Source: Linnemannia elongata (Eukaryota; Mortierellomycota; Mortierellomycetes; Mortierellales; Mortierellaceae). From it: a stretch of DNA of 64,000 nucleotides. Position 1 is the stretch's first letter; each line of letters opens with the position of its first letter. Under the pieces are notes generated by a model that saw nothing but the letters and a program-made list of their open reading frames with translations, searched no databases and had not been told where the DNA came from. Made by a program: the position numbers and the translations under genes. The stretch is taken from positions 310,001 through 374,000 of the forward strand of contig JAXBDG010000017.1 of assembly GCA_036320915.1 (NCBI GenBank). Reading direction: 5' to 3'. Positions 42,701 through 52,751 of the stretch are shown here, piece after piece.

Positions 42701-45700
42701 TTTGTCCAAAATGCCGTAACATTAGTCCTCAGTTGGTTACCTGAAGTGCTTGTTTCTGCCTTCTGCTCCTCGTCCTCCGATTCCTCATCCACTTCATCCA
42801 AAGCTTCCTCGGTAGCCTCCAACATCAAGCGAGTCTCCTCCACTGTATCGGCATGGCCAAAGATCGATCCATTATCCACTTGTCGGTCCTTCTTCGGCTC
42901 CTTGGCGACATGGTCTCTCAGTAATGACATCAAGGCCTGAAATCGATCTGTTCCTGTTCTATCCTGAGCAGCAAGTTCTCCCAAGTTCTGTTGCAACTGC
43001 TCAGCCCGATCTTTCCATGCTTTGAATGTCATGGATCGCGAATTGTCCCTCTCTCTCTGCTCCATTTTCTTCTTGGCTAGGTCCCGTACTCTCGTGTAAT
43101 ACTTGAGCTCGCGCTCCGGAGCCAGCTGGAACCGTAGAGAAAACCTGAGGAGAAAGTCCAGCGCCTTGGAGAAAAGAGGGCCGCTCCAGAGGTTGGCGAT
43201 GTTGGTTGCAAACTCTACACGGTAGTCAGTAAATACTGTAGCGAGGCCGCTCATGGGGTGTGGTTGGCCGGGTTTCCATGAAGAATCGAGTGCGCTGAGC
43301 GGTGGACCCTCCAGTGACTTTGCCAACTCAGCCCAGAGTGGATGCTTTTTGTCGGAATCCGGGTCGAGCCCATGCGGGCTGAAAAACGAGGAGTATAAAA
43401 AGCCAAGATGATGATAGGAAAAGAGCTCCTGCAGATCTGAAATCCACCTTTGGTTGGGTCCCTTGGTGGAGGCGTCGATGTATTGTGAGAGGTGTGAGGG
43501 TAGTGGCGCAACAGCAACCGTTGGGGAACTGTTTGTCCTGAGTGTAAAAGTTGATGGAATAAGCGACGTGCATATGTTGAATGTCGGTTGTTGGAATTGC
43601 TTCCTAGTTCCTTGTGCTGGCGTTGTTGGGACTCTTGGATCTGGCACGGTGAAGGCATTCTGGGCCAACTATAGCAGTTAAAGAAAATCAATTGAAGAAT
43701 AAACAAGCGTTAGAGATTGATCGTGACCTACTTATATCAAAGTAATGTACAAGAAGAGCCATGAAACCATTTGACTTACCAGTAGCGTGGTTTTCCTTAC
43801 TAAGCACGCTAGCTCATCAACAGCATTCGTCAGGATTTCTTGCTTGCTTCTCAAAACATCGTACATCTTCTGAGCGGCCGTCATCTCCTTCCCGGGGTTG
43901 TCGTTGCTTTCCTGAACAACCACGGTCGTATGGTGCAACTCTTTCCTGATGATATCCTTCAGCGGAACGGTGACCGTCAGCAAACGTTTCTTCTCTCGCT
44001 CCCGAGCTTCTCGCTCAATCATCTCCGAAATCGCGGCCTCATCTTCGTCAGGCAGTAGGTCCCCCGAATTGTCAACCGCCAAACCAGCTGGATCGACTAA
44101 AGCCTCATTGAAATTTTCGATGTTGATGTCTGAGGTTTGGTGACTGGTAGAGGGATTTCTCTCGGGGTTTGGGCGACTGATAGCGGTATTCCATGCGTCG
44201 TTGAAATTGGTCCGAAGGCTGTTGTGGTACTGTTCCTGACGGTAGAGGGTGTCAAGCTGAGTCGTCAAGTTGTGCTTGCGAAAAGTGTCGGTGTTTGGAT
44301 AGGTAGACTTTACGATGTCGGTGGCTCGATCCACCAAACCCTGGGGGAGGGATGGCTTTCCACTGAGTGACTCCAGGGTTGCTGACTTCTTCTGCTCGCA
44401 ATAAACGTCCTCGAAAGTTTCCGTACGTTTCCGTTTCCGCCACAACCTGTCTACCTCCTTTTCAACCTCTTGCTTGGCTTTCTCATCGCTAGATCATTAA
44501 TAAAAAGGAGGATATAAATTGGTAAATATCTACATCAATGTGCCTAACGTGACATCTGCAAGCAAGAAGCATATTTAACACGAACTTACCATGCTCGCGC
44601 AAACGAGATCTTTAGCTTCTCCTCTGTCAGATGGGCCCTCGAATCGCGCGGGGCGTACTGTATGCGCCTTTTCGTTGCCCGAAACGTAGCCAGTGGAGGT
44701 CCTTGTATTGCAGACCCAGAAGCCGTAATGGACAAGGGAGGAGACCGCGCGTCTGAAGAGGAGCTTGAGGTGATAGTGGCCGTTGCGGCTGTTGAGGACC
44801 AAGGTGTATGTCTGGCTTTCTGCGACGAGGGGAGCGGTGGCCATTCGGATGATGATAGTGAGAGCACGTGTGTTGATAGCTCTATAGTTGAAGAAATTGA
44901 GTCTGTCCCCGACAGTGTTGGTGGCGAACGAAGGTGTGACTGGGCAGTCGACCATAGGGCAGAGGACCAAGAAGAGGATTGTGAAGATGGTGGGAACCCC
45001 GATGGACGCTGAGGAGAGGACTCTGACAAGACTTGATTGGACGAGGTCGTTGGAGTCATTATGACCTTTAGGACGGAATAAATCGAACCGCCATCAAGGG
45101 CCTGCTTCTTGTGGATCAAGGGTATGGTTCCACGACTCAGGTCGCAACTGTACTGGCGTGGCTGCTCTGTCGACGAAAAAATGATGATCGTGCACTTTAG
45201 ATGCCTCGCCAGAATCTCAAATGACATGGCGGTGCGTGGCCAGACAGTCGTAGTACGTTCTCCAGGCCCCACATGAAGGGATACGGGAAGCGTCTCAAGT
45301 CGTGTGGAGGGGTTGAGGAGATCATTCTTGAGGATGTGGGCGAGCGTTGAGAACGGACATGGGGTGGGAGTAACTTCCTCTTCCAAGTGTGAACGAACTA
45401 GAGCCTTCATGATGGAATCCACGCGTCCATTGAAGGACTTCTTGAAGAATGGGTCCTCGGCAACGCTCAAAACCTTCTCGCCGATGGCTGGGTCCTGCAG
45501 TCCAGTTCCTAGAGCCGTATTCATTGGATCCCATGCTGCGTCAACTGAATATCGAAAAGGTCCTGAGACGAACCAGCTCTATTTTCCAACAAGAATTTTA
45601 TTTAAAAAAAAAGAGAGACGGCTGGTCAATGCTCGTTGTTTCAGAGACAACGTTGGCAATAGCAAGAGCAGTACAGCAAAGGCAAAGAGCAAACAATAAG

Positions 45701-45743
45701 CAAGACATACGGTGTGGACGCCTGTCTGAGCATCGATTTCCAT
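39707..45743 (-). CDS. Large Fanzor (eukaryotic TnpB-like RNA-guided nuclease) protein
   Basis: Eight exons (45743-45711, 45578-44590, 44488-43780, 43668-42741, 42611-42050, 41932-41154, 41045-40347, 40236-39707) close in phase at all seven junctions and give 1742 residues. RuvC-I is Asp1297 in TADDPGLVKM. RuvC-II is Glu1618 in TNENRTSKICSCC, where the first zinc-ribbon CxxC begins (Cys1625, Cys1628). The second Cys pair is VECKNPTC. RuvC-III is Asp1674 in GRDANAANNI. The block VVLHGAAGTAVGSRIKGH before RuvC-II is typical of Fanzors. Fanzors are programmable DNA nucleases that use a guide RNA made from their own locus. Residues 12-183 form a separate domain (SLHVGPGERTT, AMSFEILARHLKCTIIIFSS), followed by a Ser/Thr/Pro-rich linker and long charged helices. 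Known Fanzors are mostly much shorter. No terminal repeats of a carrier element were found. Confidence 0.85.
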
Positions 45744-47009
45744 TTCAGTGCAAGTGTGCTCCTCCTAAAATGAGGTAGAGAGTTGAAGTAGAATGAACGA
45801 GGCGTGAATACGAGTCTGATAATGGCGGTTGACGATGTAAAACAACAAGAGGCGAGGCAAGCTCGTAGATCTGGATCTGTACCTGAAGTGTGGGCTTTAA
45901 TTGCAGGGAAAACTGGAGGAGGAAAGAGCGCGAGTGGAATGTTCGATAGGGAGCGAGTTATGGAAGAAGGGAAGAAAGAAAGGAAAACAAAGAAAAATTT
46001 TGGGGTGATGGTGGATATTGCCAAGAGGAGCACATTGATGGATGGATTGTTAAGCAAGAGGAGAGCGACTCGGCGATTTTGCGCTGATGAAAGGTTAACT
46101 GACAGGTCCACGTCTGATCAAATACATACAGTACTGTACTTGATGCCGAGCGTTGAACGTTTTATAAGCCTAAAATCCCCATCTATCTCTGTTTCTACGA
46201 AGACTCTTCTTTCGCCCTTATTTGTACATCAAAGAACTGTGGTGAGGTTTGAGCATCAGACTTTATTTGACTTTTGAGTATCGCGGTGGAACCTGGCAAC
46301 AAAATCTGGCGCGCTAGAAATATATGTATCTAGTAGTCTATATTACAACTGCACCAATGTATCCTGTTGTTCTTGCTATTTCTCCCGAGTTTGCTTGCTG
46401 CTCACTGCTTCGTTGAATGCTGCTTGTGCCTGACGTCGTATTACTCGCTTCTTTTAGTCAGTTCCTTTGCCTTTGTCCTTGGTAGGAGAAGACGGGGAGA
46501 CCATTGATGTGTATGCGTATGTGCGAGGAGGAAGTGAAGAGGAGGAGTAACGAGAAGTGAGAGGGAAAAGTCTTGTCGACAGGAGAATTGGTGAATGATG
46601 GGGGGAACGATTAAGGAGTGTGACCGTGGTGTACAGTCAGTGGTGTCGAGGTGAAGAGGTAAAGGTATGACTAGGTTTGATGAGAGGAGAAGGCTGAAGG
46701 GTTAGAAGAAAGAAAGAAAGAGGTGAATGGAATGGTATGGTGAATGGTCAAGGGATGCAAGATGCAAGTGAGAAAAAAAAGTGCCAAATTGCGTAGAAAA
46801 TAAGTGCTCGATTGTGTTTACTTTATTAGGTCCTGTCAGGTCCACTCTGCCTGTGGTTGGGCACGACTCATTCCCTAATAAGGGTTGATGTTGATACGAT
46901 TGGCCCTCAAAACCGTGACTGTTTTTTCATTTTCAGCGCTTGATTTTCCACGCCAGAAATTTTTACAAAGGCCACTACCCCTGTATTGGTATCGTGATGC
47001 ACGAGTATG

Positions 47010-47043
<34 letters not shown>

Positions 47044-47512
47044 ACTCACTCACTTGCAAAGTGCCTTTGCCATTGTCCCTTTGTTTTGCCATCGCTTATG
47101 CTAGTTTTACCAACTGTCGCCCAACTGCTTTGCTGCCTCGCCAGCATTTTTTTTTTTTAAACACTTTTTGCTTTATCTACTGTCACTTCTCCGATTTCCG
47201 GTTTGTTAACGGGGATAACTAGCTTGTGGTAGCCACGCGTTCATAACAACGTTACTTTTTGGTACTTCGATGTCACCCCTTTCAATCCTTGCTTCATTAG
47301 AATTCCTAGTCGCGCCGTCGATGCTCTGTTCATTTGTAGAAACCAAGGCTCCTTTATTAGTTTACTGAATTCCAATGTGGTAGAAGTGATATGAGTAGAT
47401 TTGAATGTATGGATAGAAGTTGGTGAAAAGGAAAATGTAAGGGTCTTTACTGATATGGGTATAAAACATATGGCTCTCACTATCGTCGTCGCTATAGGTA
47501 AGGTATGGAGAG
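45744..47512. other. Intergenic region upstream of the Fanzor gene
   Basis: No gene is supported. The first part should contain the promoter and leader of the Fanzor gene. A pure poly(A) run lies at about 47009-47040 and a short dispersed repeat at 47221-47305. I searched the ends for inverted repeats matching the region below 39707 and saw none. Confidence 0.45.
47221..47305 (+). repeat. Short dispersed repeat, copy 2
   Basis: Same-orientation match of 24201-24284 (AGCTTGTGGTAGCCACGCGT and onwards to AGAATTC). It lies about 210 bp beyond the stop codon of the LRR gene at 47513-48928. Confidence 0.55.
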
Positions 47513-48928
47513 TCACTTAAATCGGCTGCCCGCAATAGTCACAGTCCGGTTGGTTTTGAGAGTCTCAGTCAGCGCCCGAATTCCGTCGGGTCCGATCGCG
47601 TTGTCGTCCAAGTTCAACACGGTCAAAGTCGAGTTGCTCTTGAGTGCCTCAGACAATGCCTGAGCTCCGTTGTTTCCGATGGAGTTGGCCGCCAAGTTCA
47701 AAGTGGTCACAGTCGAGTTGACCTTGAGTGCTTGGGACAGTGCCTGAGCTCCGTTGTTTCCGATGGAGTTGCCCGCCAAGTCCAAAGTGGTCAGGGTCGA
47801 GTTGTTCTTGAGTGCCTCAGATAATGATTGAGCTCCGTCGGATCCGATCACGTTGTAGCGCAAGTGCAGAGTCGTCAGAGTCGAGTTGGCTTTGAGTGCC
47901 TCGGATAGCGCCTGAGCTCCGTTGCGCCCGATGGGGTTGCCCGTCAAGTCCAAAGTGGTCAGGGTCGAGTTGTTTTCGAGTGCTTCAGACAGCGCCTGAG
48001 TTCCATCGGGTCCGATCGAGTTGTCGTCCAAGTTCAAAGTGGTCAGAGTCGAGTTGTTCTTGAGTACCTTGGACAGCGCCTGAGCTCCGCCATCTGCAAT
48101 CGAGTTGTAGCGCAATTCCAAGGTGGTCAGAGTTGAGTTGATCTTGAGTGCCTCGAATAGCGCCTGAGCTCCGTCGGGTCTGATCGAGTTGTCGTCGAAG
48201 TTCAAAGCGGTCAGAGTTGAGTTGCCTCTGAGTGCCTCACACAGCGCCTGAGCTCCATTGCGTTCGATCGAGTTGCCCCCCAAGTACAAAGTGGTCAGAG
48301 TCGAATTGTCCTTGAGTGCCTCAGACAATGATTGAGCTCCGTTATCTCCGATCGAGTTGTATCCTAAGTCCAAACTGGTCAGAGTTGAGTTGGACTTGAG
48401 TCCCTTAAACATTGCCTGAGTTCCGTTGGGGCCAATTTTGTTGTCGCCCAAGTTCAACGTGGTCAGAGTCGAGTTGCACTTGAGTGCCTCGAATAGCGCC
48501 TGAGCTCCTTCGGGTCCGATTTCGTTGTCGTCCAAGTTCAAAGTGGTCAAAGTCGAGTTGTTCTTGAGTGCCTCACACAGCGCCTGAGCTCCGTCGTGTC
48601 CGATCGAGTTGCTAGCCAAGTGCAATTCGGTCAGAGACGAGTTGGCCATGATGCTAGAAACTACTTGGTGTCTTGATGATGTCAATCGTAATTTTTCATA
48701 GACACAAATCTGAATCACCAGGTGTCGTATAAGGTGCTTGTTTCTCTCAATAGATTCCATGCTGGGGCCATGTTTTGACAATATGATAGTGTTGTAGAGT
48801 AGCGGTGTAAAGGAGTCGTTCCAATCCTGACATACACGCGAACAGGACGCGAGGTCTTTGCGACCAAGACTGTTGGCTATTCTTGAGCGAATCTCAGGTA
48901 AATCGAGGGGATGTGTCCGGGACATCAT
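47513..48928 (-). CDS. F-box-like LRR protein, copy 4 (inverted)
   Basis: Single exon, 471 residues from the ATG at 48928. The in-frame extension to 49108 aligns with the non-coding leader of copies 1 and 2. The first 80 residues (RTHPLDLPEIRSRIANSLGR, SRVCQDWNDSFTPLLYN, GPSMESIERNKHLIRHL) are almost the same as in copies 1 and 2. About 13 repeats of 28 residues follow, ending in TVTIAG. Exposed positions of the repeats vary (NEIGPEG, NSIERNG, NPIGRNG, NVIGSDG). The gene lies on the same strand as copy 3 and on the other side of the Fanzor gene. Confidence 0.85.
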   Translation of the reverse strand: MMSRTHPLDLPEIRSRIANSLGRKDLASCSRVCQDWNDSFTPLLYNTIILSKHGPSMESIERNKHLIRHLVIQICVYEKLRLTSSRHQVVSSIMANSSLTELHLASNSIGHDGAQALCEALKNNSTLTTLNLDDNEIGPEGAQALFEALKCNSTLTTLNLGDNKIGPNGTQAMFKGLKSNSTLTSLDLGYNSIGDNGAQSLSEALKDNSTLTTLYLGGNSIERNGAQALCEALRGNSTLTALNFDDNSIRPDGAQALFEALKINSTLTTLELRYNSIADGGAQALSKVLKNNSTLTTLNLDDNSIGPDGTQALSEALENNSTLTTLDLTGNPIGRNGAQALSEALKANSTLTTLHLRYNVIGSDGAQSLSEALKNNSTLTTLDLAGNSIGNNGAQALSQALKVNSTVTTLNLAANSIGNNGAQALSEALKSNSTLTVLNLDDNAIGPDGIRALTETLKTNRTVTIAGSRFK

Positions 48929-49713
48929 ATTCACAAGAAAGGGGGTGACGAGTGTTGACGGGGATGATGACGAGGTCAGTAGTGAGGAGGCGACAGAAAG
49001 AGGTGATAATGAGGGTAGGAATGAGGAAAAGGAAGATGGAAGGAAAAAGGAATGAAATGAAATGAAACGGATGTTCAGAATGGTTACAAAAAAAGGTTTC
49101 AATTTCATTCTTCCCTACTATGAGAAGAGTAGAAGAGAGAAAGAGAAAGGGAGAAGGGGTAAGATTAAGAGGGCACTTGATTCTGTGTTGATGGCCCCCG
49201 GAATTAGAGTGGGCTGTGGTGGTGAGAAGAACAGGTTTAGTGAATAGGAGGGAGACAGAATTAGTACCTGGTACTCGGTAGAGTTACTGCGTCCAGCAAG
49301 CAATTGACTATATTTTCAGGGTACGTCTGTCGCGTTAGTGCAGGTATAGGAATAATGGCGCATTGGGGTCTGAAGACTGGTTTATGTGTATTTGTTTCTC
49401 TTCGTTTTTCACTTATGATGTACTCAGAGTCTCAAATACTCAAGCATCAGAAAGAACTAGCAGAGAGCCGGTCTGTCACCGATGTATGTTTTATACAACC
49501 TTGAAGAAAAATCAAAATTGCGATCTTTGGCCGCAAAAAAAAAAAGGATCTTCTCAAGAAGCTCCCAGATGCCACAGTTGGTCTCCAGGGACCAAAGTCA
49601 ACAATTGCCTAGAATCAACATAGTTCTTTCACATAGTCAAAATATTTTTTGTCGTCATGGTACATTATACGATTAAGAACCTAACGTGAAAGGAAAAAAA
49701 AATCACCAGGCAA
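48929..49713. other. Upstream region of LRR copy 4
   Basis: The promoter and pyrimidine-rich leader (seen as purines on this strand) of the LRR gene, shared with paralogs up to about 49110. The remaining 600 bp show no gene or repeat that I recognise. Confidence 0.5.
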
Positions 49714-50390
49714 TTTTTTTTTTTTTTTTTGCACACACTTTTATTTCTCTGACAAACAGAACAAAGGAGGCATTTGGAAGTAAAGGGGACGACAGACCAA
49801 ACTCTTCAATGCACCATCCGCCAGTCACAGTCCGGTCCGGAACCTGGCTCTGCGCGACAATTGTCGTTGGTTTTCATAGCAAAATGGAAGAAATAAAACT
49901 GGATACGAATAGAGGGGATTCTTCACATCCTCTCCATTCAATGACAACTTCCTCCTTCACAGCAAACTCTCCAATAGCCGCTCGTCAGCAGCGCGTGGAT
50001 CCTTGATCGCTCCAGGGTATTTCCGATCCTCATGTGTGGCTAGCGAAGCGCCACAAGGATAAAAACTATTACGTGTGATGTAACCGTATCCCTCACTCCA
50101 GTCGCCACGGGGGCCTGTGTATTTTGGAAGTCTTGTTCTTGGCAGAGATGCCTTGGGTCTGCTCCCACGCGATAGTCGCGGAGCATCGGGGTTTCCAGAT
50201 CCGCTCTGAGGCCTGCGTCTCCAGATAGCCAACAAATTTGTGGAGAACCGACTTGGCGATGGACTGTGGGTTCTGAAGACCGCGCACCATTCAGTCAACA
50301 TGCTCTTGGGGGTGATGCCGCGGAGTAGGTCCGATACGTTCCATTTGGGGTTCTCCTCACGATCAGGAGCAGGACTACCGCTGTGCACGG
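49714..50390 (-). mobile_element. LINE (non-LTR retrotransposon) 3' end, copy B
   Basis: Read on the minus strand, this runs from about 50390 (it continues beyond the SINE inserted at 50391-50860, perhaps to about 50930) to a poly(A) tail at 49730-49714. The 3' untranslated part matches copy A (20442-20815). Upstream lies a piece of coding sequence in two frames with one shift near 50290: NPKWNVSDLLRGITPKSMLT, then GLQNPQSIAKSVLHKFVGYL and ERIWKPRCSATIAWEQTQGI. The latter resembles the extreme C-terminus of a LINE ORF2 protein (IW.PRC...EWE). It is a dead 5'-truncated copy. Confidence 0.65.
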
Positions 50391-50860
50391 CTCGAGCGTG
50401 TTATCGTTTTTTTTTTTTTTTTATTCCTAGAATTGCCTCTGACAATTGGCCTATCTTGTGCAGTACACGATATTTGTTATCTAATGTCTAAACTAGGTGC
50501 GCGTACTTTGCACAGAAGCATTTTAGTATGCTTGTGCAGGAAGCCGGTTACCCGACAGAATGTACTAGAACACTGAAAGGTTTGTCTAAGCGGTCCGCCG
50601 ATTTGGCTGGCTCCACACGGCATTCAGACTGGCTCATCACCAGGTTAACGTAGCCATATAGTGGGCATACTCACTCTGTCCATGCACTTTGTGCGTCTGA
50701 GAATTATTTCATCTCAGGCCTCCTGGACAGGGGGAGGCTAGCGCAATACCGTCAAATCCTAATTGAGCGTGTCTTCGTAGGTCTGAACCCACGACCCTCG
50801 CGCTGAGAGGGGGAAGCTTTACCATTATGGTGGGCTCGCCCGCCCTCGAGCGTGTTATCG
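50391..50860 (-). mobile_element. SINE copy 2, complete, with 16-bp target duplication
   Basis: The element body is 50407-50844 (438 bp) on the minus strand, flanked by perfect repeats CTCGAGCGTGTTATCG at 50391-50406 and 50845-50860. Read on the minus strand it begins GGCGGGCGAGCCCACC, continues with the tRNA-like head (hairpins as in copy 1), and ends with AATTCTAGGAATAAA plus a poly(A) tail. It inserted into LINE copy B. It defines the ends of the SINE and shows that the pieces at 12026-12497 and 20306-20425 were once joined. Confidence 0.9.
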
Positions 50861-50992
50861 GCCGCGGGACGTAGGAACACAAAAAAAGCCCCATTTTTTT
50901 TTTAACGGCCATTTTTGGTGGCGTCAGGTAATAGCGAAGAAAACGTTTGATATAAAGATTGGATCTTGCAGCCTCGATTTCATCAAAACAAA

Positions 50993-51063
50993 GAAAGTGT
51001 AGTATATGGGTATCATTCCGGCCTTCCAAGCCTGAGAACCGGGTTCGAGTCCCGGCACTTTCA
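50993..51063 (+). tRNA. tRNA-Gly (anticodon TCC)
   Basis: Cloverleaf of 71 nt. The acceptor stem is GAAAGTG/CACTTTC with discriminator A. The D arm is GTATATGGGTATCAT. The anticodon arm CCGGC-CTTCCAA-GCCTG has one mismatch at 28-42 and gives anticodon TCC. The T arm is CCGGG-TTCGAGT-CCCGG. The 71-nt length and CTTCCAA loop are typical of tRNA-Gly. A LINE/SINE cluster ends about 60-130 bp upstream of it. Confidence 0.9.
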
Positions 51064-52751
51064 TTATCTTTTGCCCTTTCTTCTTCGTAGGGTTCGCTTT
51101 TGACCTCTCTGGAGGGCATTTTTTATCTCCGCGCTCTTTCTTTTGCACAAAGGGACGCGCCGGGATGGTGGAGTGAAAGGTTCCTGTCTCCTTCGCTGTC
51201 AGCGTGTTTTTTTTTGATCGCTTTCAGTCAAATTGACACGCCGTGTTTCACATCAGTACTCTTGCAAGTGTGATTAAGGATCTTCATTACTGGGAACGAT
51301 GGGGTCTTACTACGCGGATATAAAGTCCGTCAGGCATTTCTTGTGCTGTGTGTGTCATATGATTCGGTGGTGGTTGGGTATGGATATTACATTTGGCATG
51401 AGGTGGCAAATGAGTGTGTTGATGCTGATATGGAGGCTGATAAGGAGCTTTTGCAGTCGACCTTTCGTGGGTCATTCTTGGCGCGGAGCCAAGGTTTTGA
51501 TGGAGTCGTGGGAGGGGTGTGTTGATGTGCTATTAGTTGATATGAGTGAAGTCATTGTTTTGTGAACGGCGCGTAAAATTGTGTGAAAGGAATGAGGTAG
51601 AAAGGTGGCGCAAAAAAAACAAGTGGGAGGAAATAGGAGCGATCGCCTGCTTGCGTGTATGAAAAAGAAAAGAAGAAAAGGACTCGAAGGTCTTGCCTGT
51701 GACGAACAATGGTCGAAGCTGGAAAGAAGAAAAAAAATCGATTCATTGAATCCCATGTTCACTGGAGCTCGTACCTTCTTGTTAAATCAACACACACCGA
51801 CATAAGTAAAGCATCCTGCCAATGTAGAACCTTGACCTTCTTTTCTCCATTCAATCTATCTCTCCTTCTCAGTTGTTTTTCTCACCGCACGAGAAAGGGA
51901 TAGGTCGCTGATGACACGCTTATTAGTCTCATATCACCGATCATTGCCTTATCGTTTGGGCTGTGCGAGAATTCAGGGACTATCTATATCAGAGGAATGC
52001 AATTCGACGGAGAAGAAATGTACAAGAGGAGAGAAGGGTCAGAAGTTAGAGCAGGAAGGAAAACTGAACCAGAGAGGCAAAGAGCTGTAGGTATGAGCCA
52101 ATGGATGGTAAACTAAAAGTGCAAATGAGGCGAAGCAGGCAAGAACAAAAATGCAAAAAATAAAAAATAAAAAATGGGATGCGAAGGGACAGGTCCGAAC
52201 CTGTTGTACCCTCATTTTGCTGAAGTTGATCCTATTCAAAGTTTTCAAGAAAGAGTTTATACTTTGCTAACACATCCTTGCCATCAACTGTCATGAAAAC
52301 CTTTATGTATCGAATTGTTCACTAACGCCTGCGGTAAAAAGATAGCACGGAAGGCGCGGTGGTTTTGCAAAGAAAGGGAAGGAAAGGAAGGTGCGGCTGA
52401 AAAAAAAAAGCGCAGATTTTTTTTATCTCTCTGTCTCGTGGACACGGAAAAAGAGCGCCACCAAAAATTAAACATGGTCGGACTAAGAAACAAGCAAAAG
52501 GAGGGGTGAGAGTGACCTCGGCCTCATCTTGCTTCAGTTGAACCTTCCTCATCCCTTTTCAAGGACAAAGAATAAAAAACCACCCACTTCACTCTCTTCA
52601 GCTTAAAGTCGCCCTATTTGGCGATACCAGGATTCGTAACGAAGGTCAAAAATGTTTTTTTTGTTGATTCTGTTTGGTAATTTATTTCTACAGGGTAATA
52701 ATGTACAAGAAGAGAGTGGAGGAGAAGTAATAGTGTATATATATAATTGAT
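51064..52751. other. Intergenic region
   Basis: No gene is supported in about 1.7 kb. The sequence CCTCATTTTGCTGAAGTTGA (52210-52229) has a weak echo at 52524-52550 (CCTCATCTTGCTTCAGTTGA). The open frames are short and of low complexity. Confidence 0.45.

Noticed and set aside
44575..44970. Protein-like open frame in another phase inside exon 2 of the Fanzor gene, suggesting a frameshift
   Set aside because: Only the Ser/Thr-rich frame gives phase 2 at the donor (44590) and closes with the C at 44488. The other frame would break all later junctions.
39707..45743. Fanzor gene carried inside a DNA transposon with terminal inverted repeats
   Set aside because: I compared flanks on both sides and saw no inverted repeat or target duplication; a carrier element is possible but not supported by what I can see.
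52185..52235. ACAGG..CCTGT arm with a TTCGGA-like loop on the minus strand
   Set aside because: Only a T-arm-like hairpin; the upstream sequence does not fold into the remaining cloverleaf.
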